From Azonexaceae bacterium (lineage in GTDB: Bacteria > Pseudomonadota > Gammaproteobacteria > Burkholderiales > Rhodocyclaceae), in assembly GCA_009469675.1 (NCBI GenBank), contig SSSZ01000030.1, forward strand, positions 124,001 through 188,000: a DNA stretch of 64,000 bases, read 5' to 3'. Shown piece after piece: positions 44,148 through 53,351 of this stretch; position 1 is the stretch's first letter; every line of letters begins with the position of its first letter. The notes below the pieces were generated by a model that worked only from the letters and a program-made list of their open reading frames with translations, was not told the origin of the DNA and ran no database searches. Both the position numbers and the translations under genes were made by a program.

Positions 44148-44162
44148 TGGCATGGTCTTCGC
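44148..44162 (+). promoter_or_regulatory. Sigma-54 (-24/-12) promoter of the BON-domain gene
   Basis: TGGCATG-GTCT-TCGC, with exact GG-N10-GC spacing and two departures from consensus. The ATG follows 38 bases later with AAGGAG in between. Located right after glrR. Confidence 0.68.
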
Positions 44163-44200
44163 GAGGCGGGTTGCGTAATCAACGCGACAAGGAGTGCGCC

Positions 44201-44542
44201 ATGAACGAACGGATCGTGATTCCCATGCTTGCCGTGGCGGCGATCATGCTGGCCGGGGTCGGGTTCACCGCCTTCGCCACCGACAATCCCCAGGCGGCGG
44301 CGGCCATGGGTGCCGCCGGAGAAGCAGTCGATGCCGCCCTCAACGACCGGGTCGAGACCCTGCTCAAGACCGACGTCGGGCTGGTCGGCTCCCGTTTGAC
44401 GGCGGCGACCCGGGGCGGGGTCGTCACCCTGGCCGGCACCGTGCCCGACGAACACGCCCTGCGCCGCGCCCTGGACATGGCGAGCGGGGTCAAGGGGGTG
44501 CGCGAAGTACGCAGCACCCTTACCATCGACCCGCCGAAATGA
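44201..44542 (+). CDS. Secreted BON-domain protein
   Basis: A 113-residue precursor. A signal peptide or anchor (residues 5-27, 'IPMLAVAAIMLAGVGFTAFA') is followed by one BON domain: 'DVGLVGSRLTAATRGGVVTLAGTV' (cited by its ends) and 'GVKGVREVRSTLTI'. BON proteins are periplasmic and bind membranes or other envelope parts, often in stress. AAGGAG precedes the ATG. Its sigma-54 promoter next to glrR makes it a likely target of that system, as BON proteins are often part of envelope responses. Confidence 0.85.
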   Translation: MNERIVIPMLAVAAIMLAGVGFTAFATDNPQAAAAMGAAGEAVDAALNDRVETLLKTDVGLVGSRLTAATRGGVVTLAGTVPDEHALRRALDMASGVKGVREVRSTLTIDPPK

Positions 44543-44575
44543 CCGTGTCGGCCGGCGCGGCCACCTTTCCCCTGA

Positions 44576-44675
44576 TACCGATTCGCTTTCAAATCGAGGC
44601 GTGAAGACGGGCCGAAGTCGTGCTGTAGCACGGCAAGGCGAAGCCGACAAAGGATCGGTTTGAAGCGAATTGGTA
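44576..44675 (-). repeat. MITE-like element, copy 4 (opposite orientation)
   Basis: A 100-bp copy: left arm TACCGATTCGCTTTCAAA (44576-44593), right arm ending GCGAATTGGTA (to 44675) with one base lost. The centre reads GTGCTGTAGCAC, the reverse complement of copies 1 and 2. Its right end abuts the TGA (44676-44678, minus strand) of the lipoyl-domain gene. Confidence 0.78.
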
Positions 44676-44948
44676 TCAGGCCGCGTCGCGCTCCAGGGTG
44701 ACCAGAAGCGCGCCCTCGGCGACGACGTCGCCTTCGATGACATGGACTTCGGTGATGGTGCCGGCGTAGGGGGTGGGGATGTCGAGGGCCACCTTGCCGG
44801 TTTCCAGGGTGAGGATGTTGTCGTCGCGTTCCACATGGTCGCCGACCTTGACCAGCAGTTCCAGGATGAAAACGTCTCCGGCGGCGCAATTCCCGCAGGA
44901 CTCCCAGCATTCCGGGTACTTGGGCATACGGACGTTGACAGTGCTCAT
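44676..44948 (-). CDS. Stand-alone lipoyl/biotinyl-carrier domain protein with N-terminal Cys cluster
   Basis: A 90-residue single-domain protein. 'ILTLETGKVALDIPTPYAG' has Lys 52 in the position that carries lipoate (the flanking T-G-K-V-A is more lipoyl- than biotinyl-like). The N-terminal strand 'VNVRMPKYPE' is normal for such domains, but the first turn holds 'CWESCGNC' (Cys 14, 18, 21, a C-x3-C-x2-C pattern), which is unusual. No dehydrogenase or carboxylase gene lies nearby, so its enzyme partner is unknown. Its stop codon lies at the end of repeat copy 4. Confidence 0.8.
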   Translation of the reverse strand: MSTVNVRMPKYPECWESCGNCAAGDVFILELLVKVGDHVERDDNILTLETGKVALDIPTPYAGTITEVHVIEGDVVAEGALLVTLERDAA

Positions 44949-44980
44949 CGGCGCTTGCTCTCAAATTCTTTTGGCGAAGC

Positions 44981-45008
44981 TTGCAATTCGGGCGTCTTCC
45001 CGTATAAT
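44981..45008 (+). promoter_or_regulatory. Promoter of tRNA-Arg
   Basis: TTGCAA (44981-44986), 16-base spacer, TATAAT (45003-45008); transcription would start a few bases before the tRNA. The GCGCGGC after the -10 box fits the discriminator of stable-RNA genes. Confidence 0.75.
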
Positions 45009-45024
45009 GCGCGGCTCACGAAAC

Positions 45025-45101
45025 GCGCCCGTAGCTCATCTGGATAGAGTACTTGGCTACGAACCAAGGGGTAGGGAGTTCGAATCTCTCCGGGCGCGCC
45101 A
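45025..45101 (+). tRNA. tRNA-Arg(ACG)
   Basis: The acceptor GCGCCCG (45025-45031) pairs with CGGGCGC (45091-45097); the anticodon stem CTTGG/CCAAG encloses the loop CTACGAA with anticodon ACG; the T-arm has GTTCGAATC. CCA is encoded (45099-45101). The A at position 34 would be changed to inosine to read CGU, CGC and CGA. Confidence 0.96.
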
Positions 45102-45111
45102 AGTATACCTG

Positions 45112-45142
45112 AAGGGGCCGGTTCGCAAGAGCCGGCCCCTTT
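45112..45142 (+). terminator. Terminator after tRNA-Arg
   Basis: AAGGGGCCGG (45112-45121) pairs with CCGGCCCCTT (45132-45141), followed by a short T stretch. Ten perfect base pairs, directly behind the tRNA. Confidence 0.82.
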
Positions 45143-45240
45143 GCCTTTGGCGCCGCCGGGCGGGGTTGTCGTCTGCTTCGCCCGGGCGGCGGCAGGGGCT
45201 AAACTAGCCGCAATCCTTCTGCGGCGAGCGAGCAAATTCC

Positions 45241-46557
45241 ATGAGCGATCTCTTTTCCCCGGCGCCGGGCAGCATCGACCCGGACGCGCCCCTGGCCGAA
45301 CAGCTGCGGCCCCGGGTGCCGGACGAGGTCATCGGCCAGACCCATCTCCTCGGGCCGGGCAAGCCGCTGCGCTTGGCTTTCGAATCGAGGCAACCCCATT
45401 CCCTCATCCTGTGGGGGCCGCCGGGGGTGGGCAAGACGACCCTGGCCCGGCTCATGGCCAACGCCTTCGACAGCGACTTCATCGCCCTCTCGGCAGTGCT
45501 TTCCGGCGTCAAGGAAATCCGCGAAGCCGTTGCCCGGGCCGAGGACAACAAGCTGCGCGGCCGGCGCACCATCCTTTTCGTCGACGAGGCGCACCGCTTC
45601 AACAAGTCGCAGCAGGACGCCTTCCTGCCCTATGTCGAGTCGGGATTGTTCACCTTCGTCGGCGCGACGACCGAAAATCCTTCCTTCGAAATGAACTCGG
45701 CGCTCCTATCGCGAGCTTCGGTCTATGTTCTCAAGCCCCTCGACCAGGCTGAACTCGCTTGCCTCTTCGAGCGGGCGCAGCAGCGGGCCCTGGCCGACCT
45801 CGAGTTTGCGCCGGCCGCCCGCGAGCGCCTGATCGGCCTGGCCGACGGCGACGCCCGCCGCCTCTTGAACCTGCTCGAACAGGTGCGCACGGCCGCCCGC
45901 ACCTCCGGCGTCATCGCCGTGGACGGCGATTTCGTCGACGCCACGGTGGCCCAGAACCTGCGCCGCTTCGACAAGGGCGGTGACGCCTTCTACGACCAGA
46001 TCTCGGCCTTGCACAAATCGGTACGCGGCTCCAGCCCCGATGCCGCCCTCTATTGGCTGACCCGCATGCTCGACGGTGGCGCCGACCCCCGCTATCTGGC
46101 CCGCCGCCTGGTGCGCATGGCCTGGGAAGACATCGGTCTGGCCGACCCGCGGGCCGCCCGCCTTGCCCTCGATGCCGCCGAAACCTTTGAGCGCCTGGGT
46201 TCCCCCGAGGGCGAACTGGCCCTGGCCCAGGCGGTGCTCTACCTTGCCGTGGCGCCCAAGTCCAACGCCGGCTACAACGCCTGGAACGCCGCCCGGGCCT
46301 TCGTCGGCAAGGACGCCTCGCGGCCGGTGCCGGTCCATCTGCGCAACGCCCCCACCAAACTCATGAAGGAACTGGGCTACGGCAAAACCTACCGCTACGC
46401 CCACGACGAGCCCGAAGCCTACGCCGCCGGGGAAAATTACTTTCCCGACGGCCTGCCGGCCATCTCCTGGTACCAACCCAGCGACCGGGGGCTGGAAGGC
46501 AGGATCGGGGAAAAGCTCGCCCATCTGCGGGAACTCGACCGCAAGGCGAAAAAGTGA
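45241..46557 (+). CDS. rarA: Replication-associated recombination protein RarA (MgsA)
   Basis: A 438-residue AAA+ ATPase. '[22 protein letters not shown]' is cited by its ends; Walker A is 'GPPGVGKTT' and Walker B 'FVDEAHRF'; '[19 protein letters not shown]' includes the sensor-1 and Arg-finger part. The C-terminal half ('[16 protein letters not shown]', '[10 protein letters not shown]') is the tetramerisation domain. RarA acts at stalled replication forks. A symmetric GGCTAAACTAGCC (45198-45210) lies 30 bases before the ATG and may contain the -10 box. It overlaps the next gene. Confidence 0.95.
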   Translation: MSDLFSPAPGSIDPDAPLAEQLRPRVPDEVIGQTHLLGPGKPLRLAFESRQPHSLILWGPPGVGKTTLARLMANAFDSDFIALSAVLSGVKEIREAVARAEDNKLRGRRTILFVDEAHRFNKSQQDAFLPYVESGLFTFVGATTENPSFEMNSALLSRASVYVLKPLDQAELACLFERAQQRALADLEFAPAARERLIGLADGDARRLLNLLEQVRTAARTSGVIAVDGDFVDATVAQNLRRFDKGGDAFYDQISALHKSVRGSSPDAALYWLTRMLDGGADPRYLARRLVRMAWEDIGLADPRAARLALDAAETFERLGSPEGELALAQAVLYLAVAPKSNAGYNAWNAARAFVGKDASRPVPVHLRNAPTKLMKELGYGKTYRYAHDEPEAYAAGENYFPDGLPAISWYQPSDRGLEGRIGEKLAHLRELDRKAKK

Positions 46558-47132
46558 TGGACCTGGTGCCGACCCTCGCCCTGTCGTCGGGCCTCGCCTG
46601 GGCCAGCGGCCTGCGGCTCTACCTGGTGGTTTTCCTGGCCGGCCTTTTGGCCAATCTCGGCTACCTCCACCTGCCGCCTACCCTGGCGATCCTGCAAAAT
46701 CCGCTCGTCGTCGCCGTGGCCGGGGTGCTCGCCCTGGCTGAACTGGTGGCCGACAAGGTGCCGGCCTTCGATTCCCTCTGGGATGGTTTCCAGACCTTCG
46801 TCCGCATTCCCGCCGGGGCGCTGCTCGCCGCCTTCGCCCTGGGCGAAGCCGATCCCGCCTGGGTGCTGGCGGCGGGGCTGATCGGCGGCACCATCACCGC
46901 CGGAACCCATTTCGCCAAAGCCGGCAGCCGGCTGGCCATCAACACCTCGCCGGAACCCTTCTCCAATTGGCTGGCCTCCTTCGGCGAAGAGGGGCTGGTG
47001 CTCGGCGGCCTCTGGGCCATGCTGGCCTCCCCCGCCGTCTTTCTCGCTTTGCTCGCCCTTTTCCTCGTGCTTGCCGGCTACATCGTCTTTCGGCTCTGGA
47101 GCTTCGTGGGGCGCTGCCTCCGTCGCGTATAA
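46554..47132 (+). CDS. DUF4126 membrane protein
   Basis: A 192-residue protein with six hydrophobic segments. 'LSSGLAWASGLRLYLVVFLAGL' (cited in part) and 'AGTHFAKAGSRLAINTSPEPFSN' (in part: THFAKAGSR, NTSPEPFSN) are typical of DUF4126. The function of the family is unknown. Start either GTG 46554 or ATG 46557; both overlap the rarA stop. The last codons coincide with the TATAAT of the serS promoter. Confidence 0.82.
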   Translation: MMDLVPTLALSSGLAWASGLRLYLVVFLAGLLANLGYLHLPPTLAILQNPLVVAVAGVLALAELVADKVPAFDSLWDGFQTFVRIPAGALLAAFALGEADPAWVLAAGLIGGTITAGTHFAKAGSRLAINTSPEPFSNWLASFGEEGLVLGGLWAMLASPAVFLALLALFLVLAGYIVFRLWSFVGRCLRRV

Positions 47133-47133
47133 T
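47128..47133 (+). promoter_or_regulatory. TATAAT -10 box of serS, overlapping the DUF4126 stop codon
   Basis: The string CGCGTATAATTCC contains the TAA stop of the preceding gene inside a perfect -10 box. No clear -35 box is seen. serS starts 80 bases downstream. Confidence 0.5.
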
Positions 47134-47143
47134 TCCGGCCTGA

Positions 47144-48499
<1,356 letters not shown>

Positions 48500-48515
48500 T
48501 TGTTTCGGCGCAGGC

Positions 48516-48538
48516 TAACCGGGCGTAGCCCGGGTTAA
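48516..48538. repeat. Inverted repeat between serS and mltF
   Basis: TAACC-GGGC and GCCC-GGGTTA pair around a GTA loop, with one extra base. There is no T-run, so it is more like a short dispersed palindrome than a terminator. It separates two convergent genes. Confidence 0.5.
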
Positions 48539-48553
48539 GCGCCATCGGCGGGA

Positions 48554-50002
48554 TCAGCGTCCGGGCTTGAGGCCAGGGGAGCGGCCCGGCGCGCCGGCGA
48601 GGGACGCGCTCATGCCCATCATGGCGTTGGGCCCGCCGTGCGGGGGCTGGAAGGCCGACTCGTGGCGGCTGAGGATGTCGTAGTAGCTGCGGATGTTTTC
48701 CACCAGGATCACCGCTTCGCCGCCCCGCGCCCGGCCTGCTTTGAGCTTTTCGTAATATTTCGGCTGGGCGAGCAGGGGTAGGATGCGTTTCATTTCGTAC
48801 CAGGAATCGGGGTCGGCCTTCAGTTGCCGGGCCAGGTTCCGGGCGGCGTTGAAGTGGCCGGGGCCGATGTTGTAGGCAGCCAGCGCCAGCCAGGTGCGGT
48901 CCGGCTCGCTGACGGCGGCGGGGAGCAGCTGGCGGAGAAAATCGAGGTAACGGGCGCCGGCCACGATGCTTTCCCGGGCGTCGAGGCGGTTGGAGACACC
49001 CAGCCGGTCGGCGGTTTCTTCGGTGAGCATCATGATGCCCCGGACCCCGGTGGGGCTGACGGCGTTCGCATCCCAGCGCGATTCCTGGTAGGCGACGGCG
49101 GCGACGAGCCGCCAATCGAGGCCGGATTGCCGCTGGGCGGTGACGAAGTGCTGGCGCAGCCGGGGCAGTGCCGTTTCCATCTGTTCGACGAATTTGGCGA
49201 TATCGGCGGCCTTGAGGCGCCGGACGTGGCCGAAGTAGCGGTCCTCGATGCGGGCCAGGGTGCCGTCCCGCTGGATGCGCTGGATGAAGGCATCGGCGCG
49301 GACCCGCAGTTCCGGATTGAAGCGCTCGCCGAAGAGCCAGGCGACGGGTTCTTCTTCGTCGAACTCCAGGGTCGCCTGGAGCGAGGGAACGAACTGCAGG
49401 GCGATGGCGAGGTGGGCGCTGTCCACGGCCGCGACCTCCACCCGCCGGTCGGCCACCGCCGCAAGCAGGGCAAAGGCGTCGGAGTAGCGTTCCTCGACGA
49501 TGCGCAGCCCGGGAACGCCGGCCTGGGCGGCGCGCAGGGTGGCGGCCTGGCGGCTGCCGGCGAGGACATGGACACTGCGGTTTTCCAGTTCGGACAGGTC
49601 GTCGATAGGCAAGGACGCCTCGTGCTGGACGATGACGTCGTGGCTCAGCATGAAGGGTGGCGTGGTCGGCAGGGGGCTGCCTTTCTCCGGCGAATACCAG
49701 GCGGCGGCGAAATGGGCTTCGCCCCGGGCCAGGCGTGCCGGTATTTCATTGGCCGGCGCCACCACGAAGCGGGCGGCAACCCCGAGATCCTGGGCGAAGG
49801 CTTCGACGATGTCGTGCTCCAGGCCGCCGACCTTTCCCCCCTCGTCGGCCACATAGGTGAGGGGGCCGGGGGGGATGAGGACGACCAGGTCATGCTGGGC
49901 CGGCGTGGGAAAAGGCAGGGTGTGGTACTGGTCGCCGCAGGCCGCCAGCCACAGGGAGCCGAGGAGGAGGACAAGCGTGCGCAGGCAGGGTGTCGAAAAC
50001 AT
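48554..50002 (-). CDS. mltF: Membrane-bound lytic murein transglycosylase F (MltF-like)
   Basis: A 482-residue lipoprotein (lipobox 'LAAC', Cys 22). Residues about 38-270 are a solute-binding-protein-like domain ('LTYVADEGGKVGGLEHDIVEAFA' in part), then an SLT domain with catalytic Glu in 'AYQESRWDANAVSPTG' (about residue 313) and 'GIMMLTEETA', 'YLDFLRQLLP', 'ALAAYNIGPGH'. It cuts peptidoglycan strands to 1,6-anhydro products at the outer membrane. The layout is that of E. coli MltF. The C-terminal 40 residues are low-complexity. It is divergent from tRNA-Ser with only 27 bases between. Confidence 0.92.
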   Translation of the reverse strand: MFSTPCLRTLVLLLGSLWLAACGDQYHTLPFPTPAQHDLVVLIPPGPLTYVADEGGKVGGLEHDIVEAFAQDLGVAARFVVAPANEIPARLARGEAHFAAAWYSPEKGSPLPTTPPFMLSHDVIVQHEASLPIDDLSELENRSVHVLAGSRQAATLRAAQAGVPGLRIVEERYSDAFALLAAVADRRVEVAAVDSAHLAIALQFVPSLQATLEFDEEEPVAWLFGERFNPELRVRADAFIQRIQRDGTLARIEDRYFGHVRRLKAADIAKFVEQMETALPRLRQHFVTAQRQSGLDWRLVAAVAYQESRWDANAVSPTGVRGIMMLTEETADRLGVSNRLDARESIVAGARYLDFLRQLLPAAVSEPDRTWLALAAYNIGPGHFNAARNLARQLKADPDSWYEMKRILPLLAQPKYYEKLKAGRARGGEAVILVENIRSYYDILSRHESAFQPPHGGPNAMMGMSASLAGAPGRSPGLKPGR

Positions 50003-50011
50003 AAGTTGTGC

Positions 50012-50017
50012 TATTAT
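50012..50017 (+). promoter_or_regulatory. -10 box TATTAT before tRNA-Ser
   Basis: TATTAT is followed by CGCGCCC and the tRNA starts 13 bases later. The -35 region falls inside the first codons of the divergent mltF gene and is weak. Confidence 0.5.
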
Positions 50018-50029
50018 CGCGCCCTCTCC

Positions 50030-50122
50030 GGAGAGGTACCGAAGTGGTCATAACGGCGCCGACTCGAAATCGGATGGTCAGAGAAATCTGGCACAAGGGT
50101 TCGAATCCCTTCCTCTCCGCCA
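50030..50122 (+). tRNA. tRNA-Ser(CGA)
   Basis: A 93-base class II tRNA. The acceptor GGAGAGG (50030-50036) pairs with CCTCTCC (50112-50118); the anticodon loop is CTCGAAA with anticodon CGA (reads UCG); a long variable arm (GGTCAGAGAAATCTGGCACA region) and a T-arm with GTTCGAATC follow. CCA is encoded (50120-50122). Confidence 0.95.
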
Positions 50123-50174
50123 ATTCCTTCAGCAACGTCGCAGCCCGGCCGGTCAGTGCAACGGCCTTGCCTGC

Positions 50175-50198
50175 GGCGCCTTCGGCGCCTTCGGCGCC
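50175..50198. repeat. Three tandem 9-bp units GGCGCCTTC
   Basis: GGCGCC occurs three times separated by TTC. Each unit is a palindrome, so the stretch can fold in several ways. It is 52 bases beyond tRNA-Ser and may act on its transcript end. Confidence 0.55.
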
Positions 50199-50288
50199 CC
50201 CGTCGGGGCAGGCCAATCCTAGCACGGGCCGCCCTCCGGCCCTGCGCCGCCCCATCCCATTAATAAGCCGCGAGGAGTCCGCCGGGCC

Positions 50289-50512
50289 TCAGGGTGCCGT
50301 CGGCAAGACCCCGTAGATCAGAACATGGCGCCCCAGGCGCTGGTCGAAGCTGGCGGGGACGATGGCCAGGGGCGGCTCGGTTTCGCACGGATTGAGGCCG
50401 TCCAGGGCACCGTCGCGCACCGGCAGGAAGGCGCGGGGACGGGGGTCGAGGAGGGTACCGGTATGCGGCATCCGGACGCCGTAGCCGCGGACGGCGATTC
50501 CGGGGGCCGGCA
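50289..50512 (-). pseudogene. Truncated copy of the hypothetical gene at 52759-53277
   Basis: The minus strand encodes the last part of the protein found at 52759-53277: 'LPVRDGALDGL' and 'EPPLAIVPASFDQRLGRHVLIYGVLPT' (cited by its ends) are almost the same. Relative to the intact gene, 51 bases (17 codons, 'FAAAFAAAKAWVK' region) are missing in frame, and similarity stops at about 50512. The repeat also covers about 20 bases beyond the stop codon. It is a direct repeat of 52737-53018 and marks one edge of the block that holds the antiporter and lapA-type genes. Confidence 0.8.
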
Positions 50513-50999
50513 ACCCCCGAGTGCTGCCACCCGGTTCGGCGTCGGCTGTCTCCCCTGCAGCAAAGGTGCCAGGCAAGCCACTACCGACGTGTTTACGCCC
50601 CGTCGGCCGGTCAAGGCCGGAATTCCGCCCAGGTGGGCAAGGGAAAGCACCCGCCGCGATGAGCGCCTGGGTCGCTAAGCCGGGACCGACCACGGAAAGT
50701 AACGGCCGAAGGATCGCTCAGTGTAAAGCCGAGAGCCAGAACATCGGGCCGTCCGGTCGAGGAAACTCCGTTACGATACCGCTGTCGAAGACCGTTGCGC
50801 CACCGTCGTCGATGTCCGATGAGGAACCATGAGGGTCTTCTCTTCCACGAGGAGCGCCCGATTCGAGCGATTTGCGGGCATCCGTTGGGCCATCGCTGCC
50901 GTGGCGGAATCACGGAAGTAAGAAATTGTCCAGGTGGGCGGGCATGGCTAAGGATTGAGCACCTCGCCCCACAACGACCAGTTGCCCGAAGGGGATCCA
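50513..50999. other. 487-base stretch without a recognisable gene
   Basis: Short frames on both strands have no family likeness and atypical codon use. It contains no inverted ends of an insertion sequence that I can see. It lies between the truncated gene copy and the antiporter gene and may be a remnant of the event that brought the block here. Confidence 0.5.
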
Positions 51000-52202
51000 G
51001 TGATCTATCAAGCCATACTTGCCGCCGCCGTCGTTTTGCTGCTCGCCTTCGGAATCGAGCGGCTCGGTCGTATTTCGGATATTCCGTCAGTCGTCACCCT
51101 GATTGTGGTCGGCATCGTCGGTAAGCCGGTGCTGGCGGCAGTGGGCCTGGATCTGGGGGATATCGACGCCGCCGTACCCGTCATCGGTGCCGTTGGCCTG
51201 GTTTTGATCGTGCTGGAAGGTGCGCTCGACATCGAACTGCGCCGCGAGCGACTGCGCGCCGCAGCAAGTGCCTTTTTGTTAGCCGGCGTCGGTTTCGCTC
51301 TATGTGTCGGCCTGTTTTCCCTGGCCGCGGCCCTGGCGCTGCCGGTGACGCCCTTCGAGGCCATGGTACTGGCGGTGCCGTTCTCAGTCATCAGCAGTGC
51401 CGTGGCGATCCCGAGTAGCGACTTCCTGCCAGCTCGGGGTCGCGAGTTCGTGGTCTATGAAAGCTCGATGTCGGACATCCTGGGCGTTCTCGTCTTTTTC
51501 TCGCTGCTCAATTCGGATGGGACGGCGGCGGGCGTTGTTCTAGGGCTGATCGGCGGCGGATTGTTGTCGCTCCTGCTGGCCGTAGTGTGCGCTGTCGGCC
51601 TGGCCCTGGTTCTCATGCGTATCGATGGACATATCCGTTTTATTCCTCTGCTGGCAGGCCTTTTCGGCCTCTACGCGGCGGCTGAATTGATGCATTTGTC
51701 GCCGCTGATCCTGGTGCTGATGTTCGGCCTGGTACTCAATACACCTACCTTGATTACCCGCTTTCGCCCCTTTCGCGGTTGGCTGGATGACAGCTATGAC
51801 ACGACGTTGAGCGAGTTCAAGATCCTGATAATGGAACTGACCTTTGCTGTACGCGGTTTCTTTTTCATCCTGCTCGGGTACTGGACGGATTTGTCCGTTC
51901 TCGCATCGGGGAAAGCTTGGCTGGCGGCGGTACTGGTACTGGCGGTGATCTACGGGAGCCGCAGCCTCATTCTGCGGCTGGGCCGTTCCAGGTTGGCGTC
52001 GCCCCTGACCTGGATCGCCCCCCGCGGACTTATCACGGTGCTGTTGTTCTTGGCCGCCAAGGAGCATTTGCAGTTACCCGGTTATCTAGACGGGACCGTT
52101 ATGCTTGTAGTATTGGCGTCAGCAGCTCTGATCGCCGTAGGCCGATTCCGCTGGTCGTCGGAAAATCCTGCGGCGGTAGGAGAAAACACAGAATCCACGT
52201 GA
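51000..52202 (+). CDS. CPA1-type cation:proton antiporter
   Basis: A 400-residue membrane protein with about 12 helices. 'IPSVVTLIVVGIVGKPV' near the start, 'GLVLIVLEGALDIEL' (the LFExxLD-type motif), 'SAVAIPSSDFL' and 'YESSMSDILGVLVFF' (ND-type ion site with Ser-Asp) mark the NhaP/CPA family. 'LTWIAPRGLITVLLF' is the usual late motif. I prefer GTG 51000 (AGGGG 6 bases upstream) to TTG 50955. Codon use is visibly less GC-rich than in neighbours, and the gene sits inside a repeat-bracketed block, which suggests later acquisition. Confidence 0.82.
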   Translation: MIYQAILAAAVVLLLAFGIERLGRISDIPSVVTLIVVGIVGKPVLAAVGLDLGDIDAAVPVIGAVGLVLIVLEGALDIELRRERLRAAASAFLLAGVGFALCVGLFSLAAALALPVTPFEAMVLAVPFSVISSAVAIPSSDFLPARGREFVVYESSMSDILGVLVFFSLLNSDGTAAGVVLGLIGGGLLSLLLAVVCAVGLALVLMRIDGHIRFIPLLAGLFGLYAAAELMHLSPLILVLMFGLVLNTPTLITRFRPFRGWLDDSYDTTLSEFKILIMELTFAVRGFFFILLGYWTDLSVLASGKAWLAAVLVLAVIYGSRSLILRLGRSRLASPLTWIAPRGLITVLLFLAAKEHLQLPGYLDGTVMLVVLASAALIAVGRFRWSSENPAAVGENTEST

Positions 52203-52218
52203 ACTGTCGGAGGTCTCC

Positions 52219-52623
52219 GTGCAACTAGCCGTCATCGCCGCCATCGCCGCCGCTATTGTCGGTGTCGCCTTCGCCATGCAGAACAACGTACCGGTGACCG
52301 TCAATGTCCTGCTTTGGAGATTCGACAGCTCTCTCGCCATGGTCCTATTGCTGGCGCTGGCTCTCGGGGCAATAGCCGTCGCCTTGCTGACCACGCCGGC
52401 CACCCTGAAATGGCAATGGCAAAGGGTGCGCCAGAAACGTCGTATCGAAGAACTGGAAAAAACTTGCGAAGACCAGCGCAACCGGATCGCCGAATTGGAG
52501 GGATTTATCCCGGCCGACGCGGAGAAATCGGCGATGCACCCGAGTCGCCAGGTCGGACTCACGCCAACGATTACCGTCCAGGGAGGTGGTGCTGCAAACG
52601 AATCGAAGCCGTTGCAGCCGTGA
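52219..52623 (+). CDS. LapA-domain (DUF1049) membrane protein
   Basis: A 134-residue protein. Two helices (about residues 3-20 and 38-60) surround 'AMQNNVPVTVNVLLWRFDSSLAMVLLL' (cited in part: QNNVPVTVNVLLW), the core of the LapA family; a charged coiled coil ('QKRRIEELEKTCEDQRNRIAELE', in part) follows. In E. coli the LapA protein works with LapB in control of lipopolysaccharide synthesis; many other members have unknown tasks. It starts 16 bases after the antiporter gene and shares its lower GC, so the two moved together. Confidence 0.8.
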   Translation: MQLAVIAAIAAAIVGVAFAMQNNVPVTVNVLLWRFDSSLAMVLLLALALGAIAVALLTTPATLKWQWQRVRQKRRIEELEKTCEDQRNRIAELEGFIPADAEKSAMHPSRQVGLTPTITVQGGGAANESKPLQP

Positions 52624-52758
52624 GAAAGCCGAATTCGGGTAGGTGGTTTAGATGGGCTACGCCACGTTGTTTTCCGGCCTGCCGAATCCCCCGTGATCGA
52701 CACCGGCCGGTTCCCGACGCCGCTGTCCCACGGGAAGGCCGCGAGGGGCCGCCGGGCC

Positions 52759-53277
52759 TCAGGGTACCGTCGGCAAGACCCCGTAGATCAGAACATGGCG
52801 CCCCAGGCGCCGGTCGAAGCTGGCGGGGACGATGGCCAGGGGCGGCTCGGACTCCCCGGGGTTGGCCTTGACCCAGGCCTTCGCGGCGGCGAAGGCCGCC
52901 GCGAAGGAGGGGTAGAGGCCGTCCAGGGCGGCGTCGCGCACCGGCAGGAAAGAGCCGGAACGGCGGTCGAGGAGGGTGTCGGTGCCGAGTATCTGGACGC
53001 CGTAGCCGTCGGCGGCTCGGGGCAGGGGCAGGGCCGCCAGGTCGAAGGGGTCGCCGAAGGCCGCCGGGCCGCGGACGAGGGGCGGCAGCGCGGCCGGTAA
53101 CCCTTCGCCGAGCAAGAGTCCGGCCAAGGACCGGCGCAGATGAACCCGGGCGGCGGCACCGCCCGCCGCCGCCAGTTCCGGAAAGAGGGCAGCCAGATGG
53201 GCAACGGCCAAGGCGCTGGCGTCGTCAAGAACCTGGGCGACTGGGGCGTCGTCGATAAAAAGGGGAGGCTGGACCAT
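52759..53277 (-). CDS. Hypothetical protein, parent of the truncated copy at 50289
   Basis: About 172 residues from ATG 53277 (or 177 from ATG 53292). Ala/Leu-rich, with the best marked stretch at the C-terminus: 'GESEPPLAIVPASFDRRLGRHVLIYG'. This tail is the part kept in the truncated copy. 'LLDRRSGSFLPVRDAALDGLYPSFAAAF' lies before it. I do not recognise the family. It is divergent from the phoU-like gene. The intact frame and the in-frame difference between the two copies argue that it is a real protein. Confidence 0.62.
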   Translation of the reverse strand: MVQPPLFIDDAPVAQVLDDASALAVAHLAALFPELAAAGGAAARVHLRRSLAGLLLGEGLPAALPPLVRGPAAFGDPFDLAALPLPRAADGYGVQILGTDTLLDRRSGSFLPVRDAALDGLYPSFAAAFAAAKAWVKANPGESEPPLAIVPASFDRRLGRHVLIYGVLPTVP

Positions 53278-53319
53278 GGCGCATTTAACCATAGGCCCGG
53301 CGGCGACGCTTCGCCGTGC

Positions 53320-53325
53320 TAGAAT
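53320..53325 (+). promoter_or_regulatory. Extended -10 (TGCTAGAAT) before the phoU-like gene
   Basis: TGCTAGAAT has both the TGn extension and a good -10 hexamer, 27 bases before the ATG. The same string occurs before the gene at 55338. Confidence 0.55.
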
Positions 53326-53351
53326 GCGCGCCGTCACAAAACATTAACAGG

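Noticed and set aside
50030-52736. tRNA-Ser as attachment site of an integrated island
   Set aside because: No second copy of the tRNA 3' end was found at the far edge of the block, and no integrase gene is present; the visible repeats derive from a hypothetical gene, not from the tRNA.
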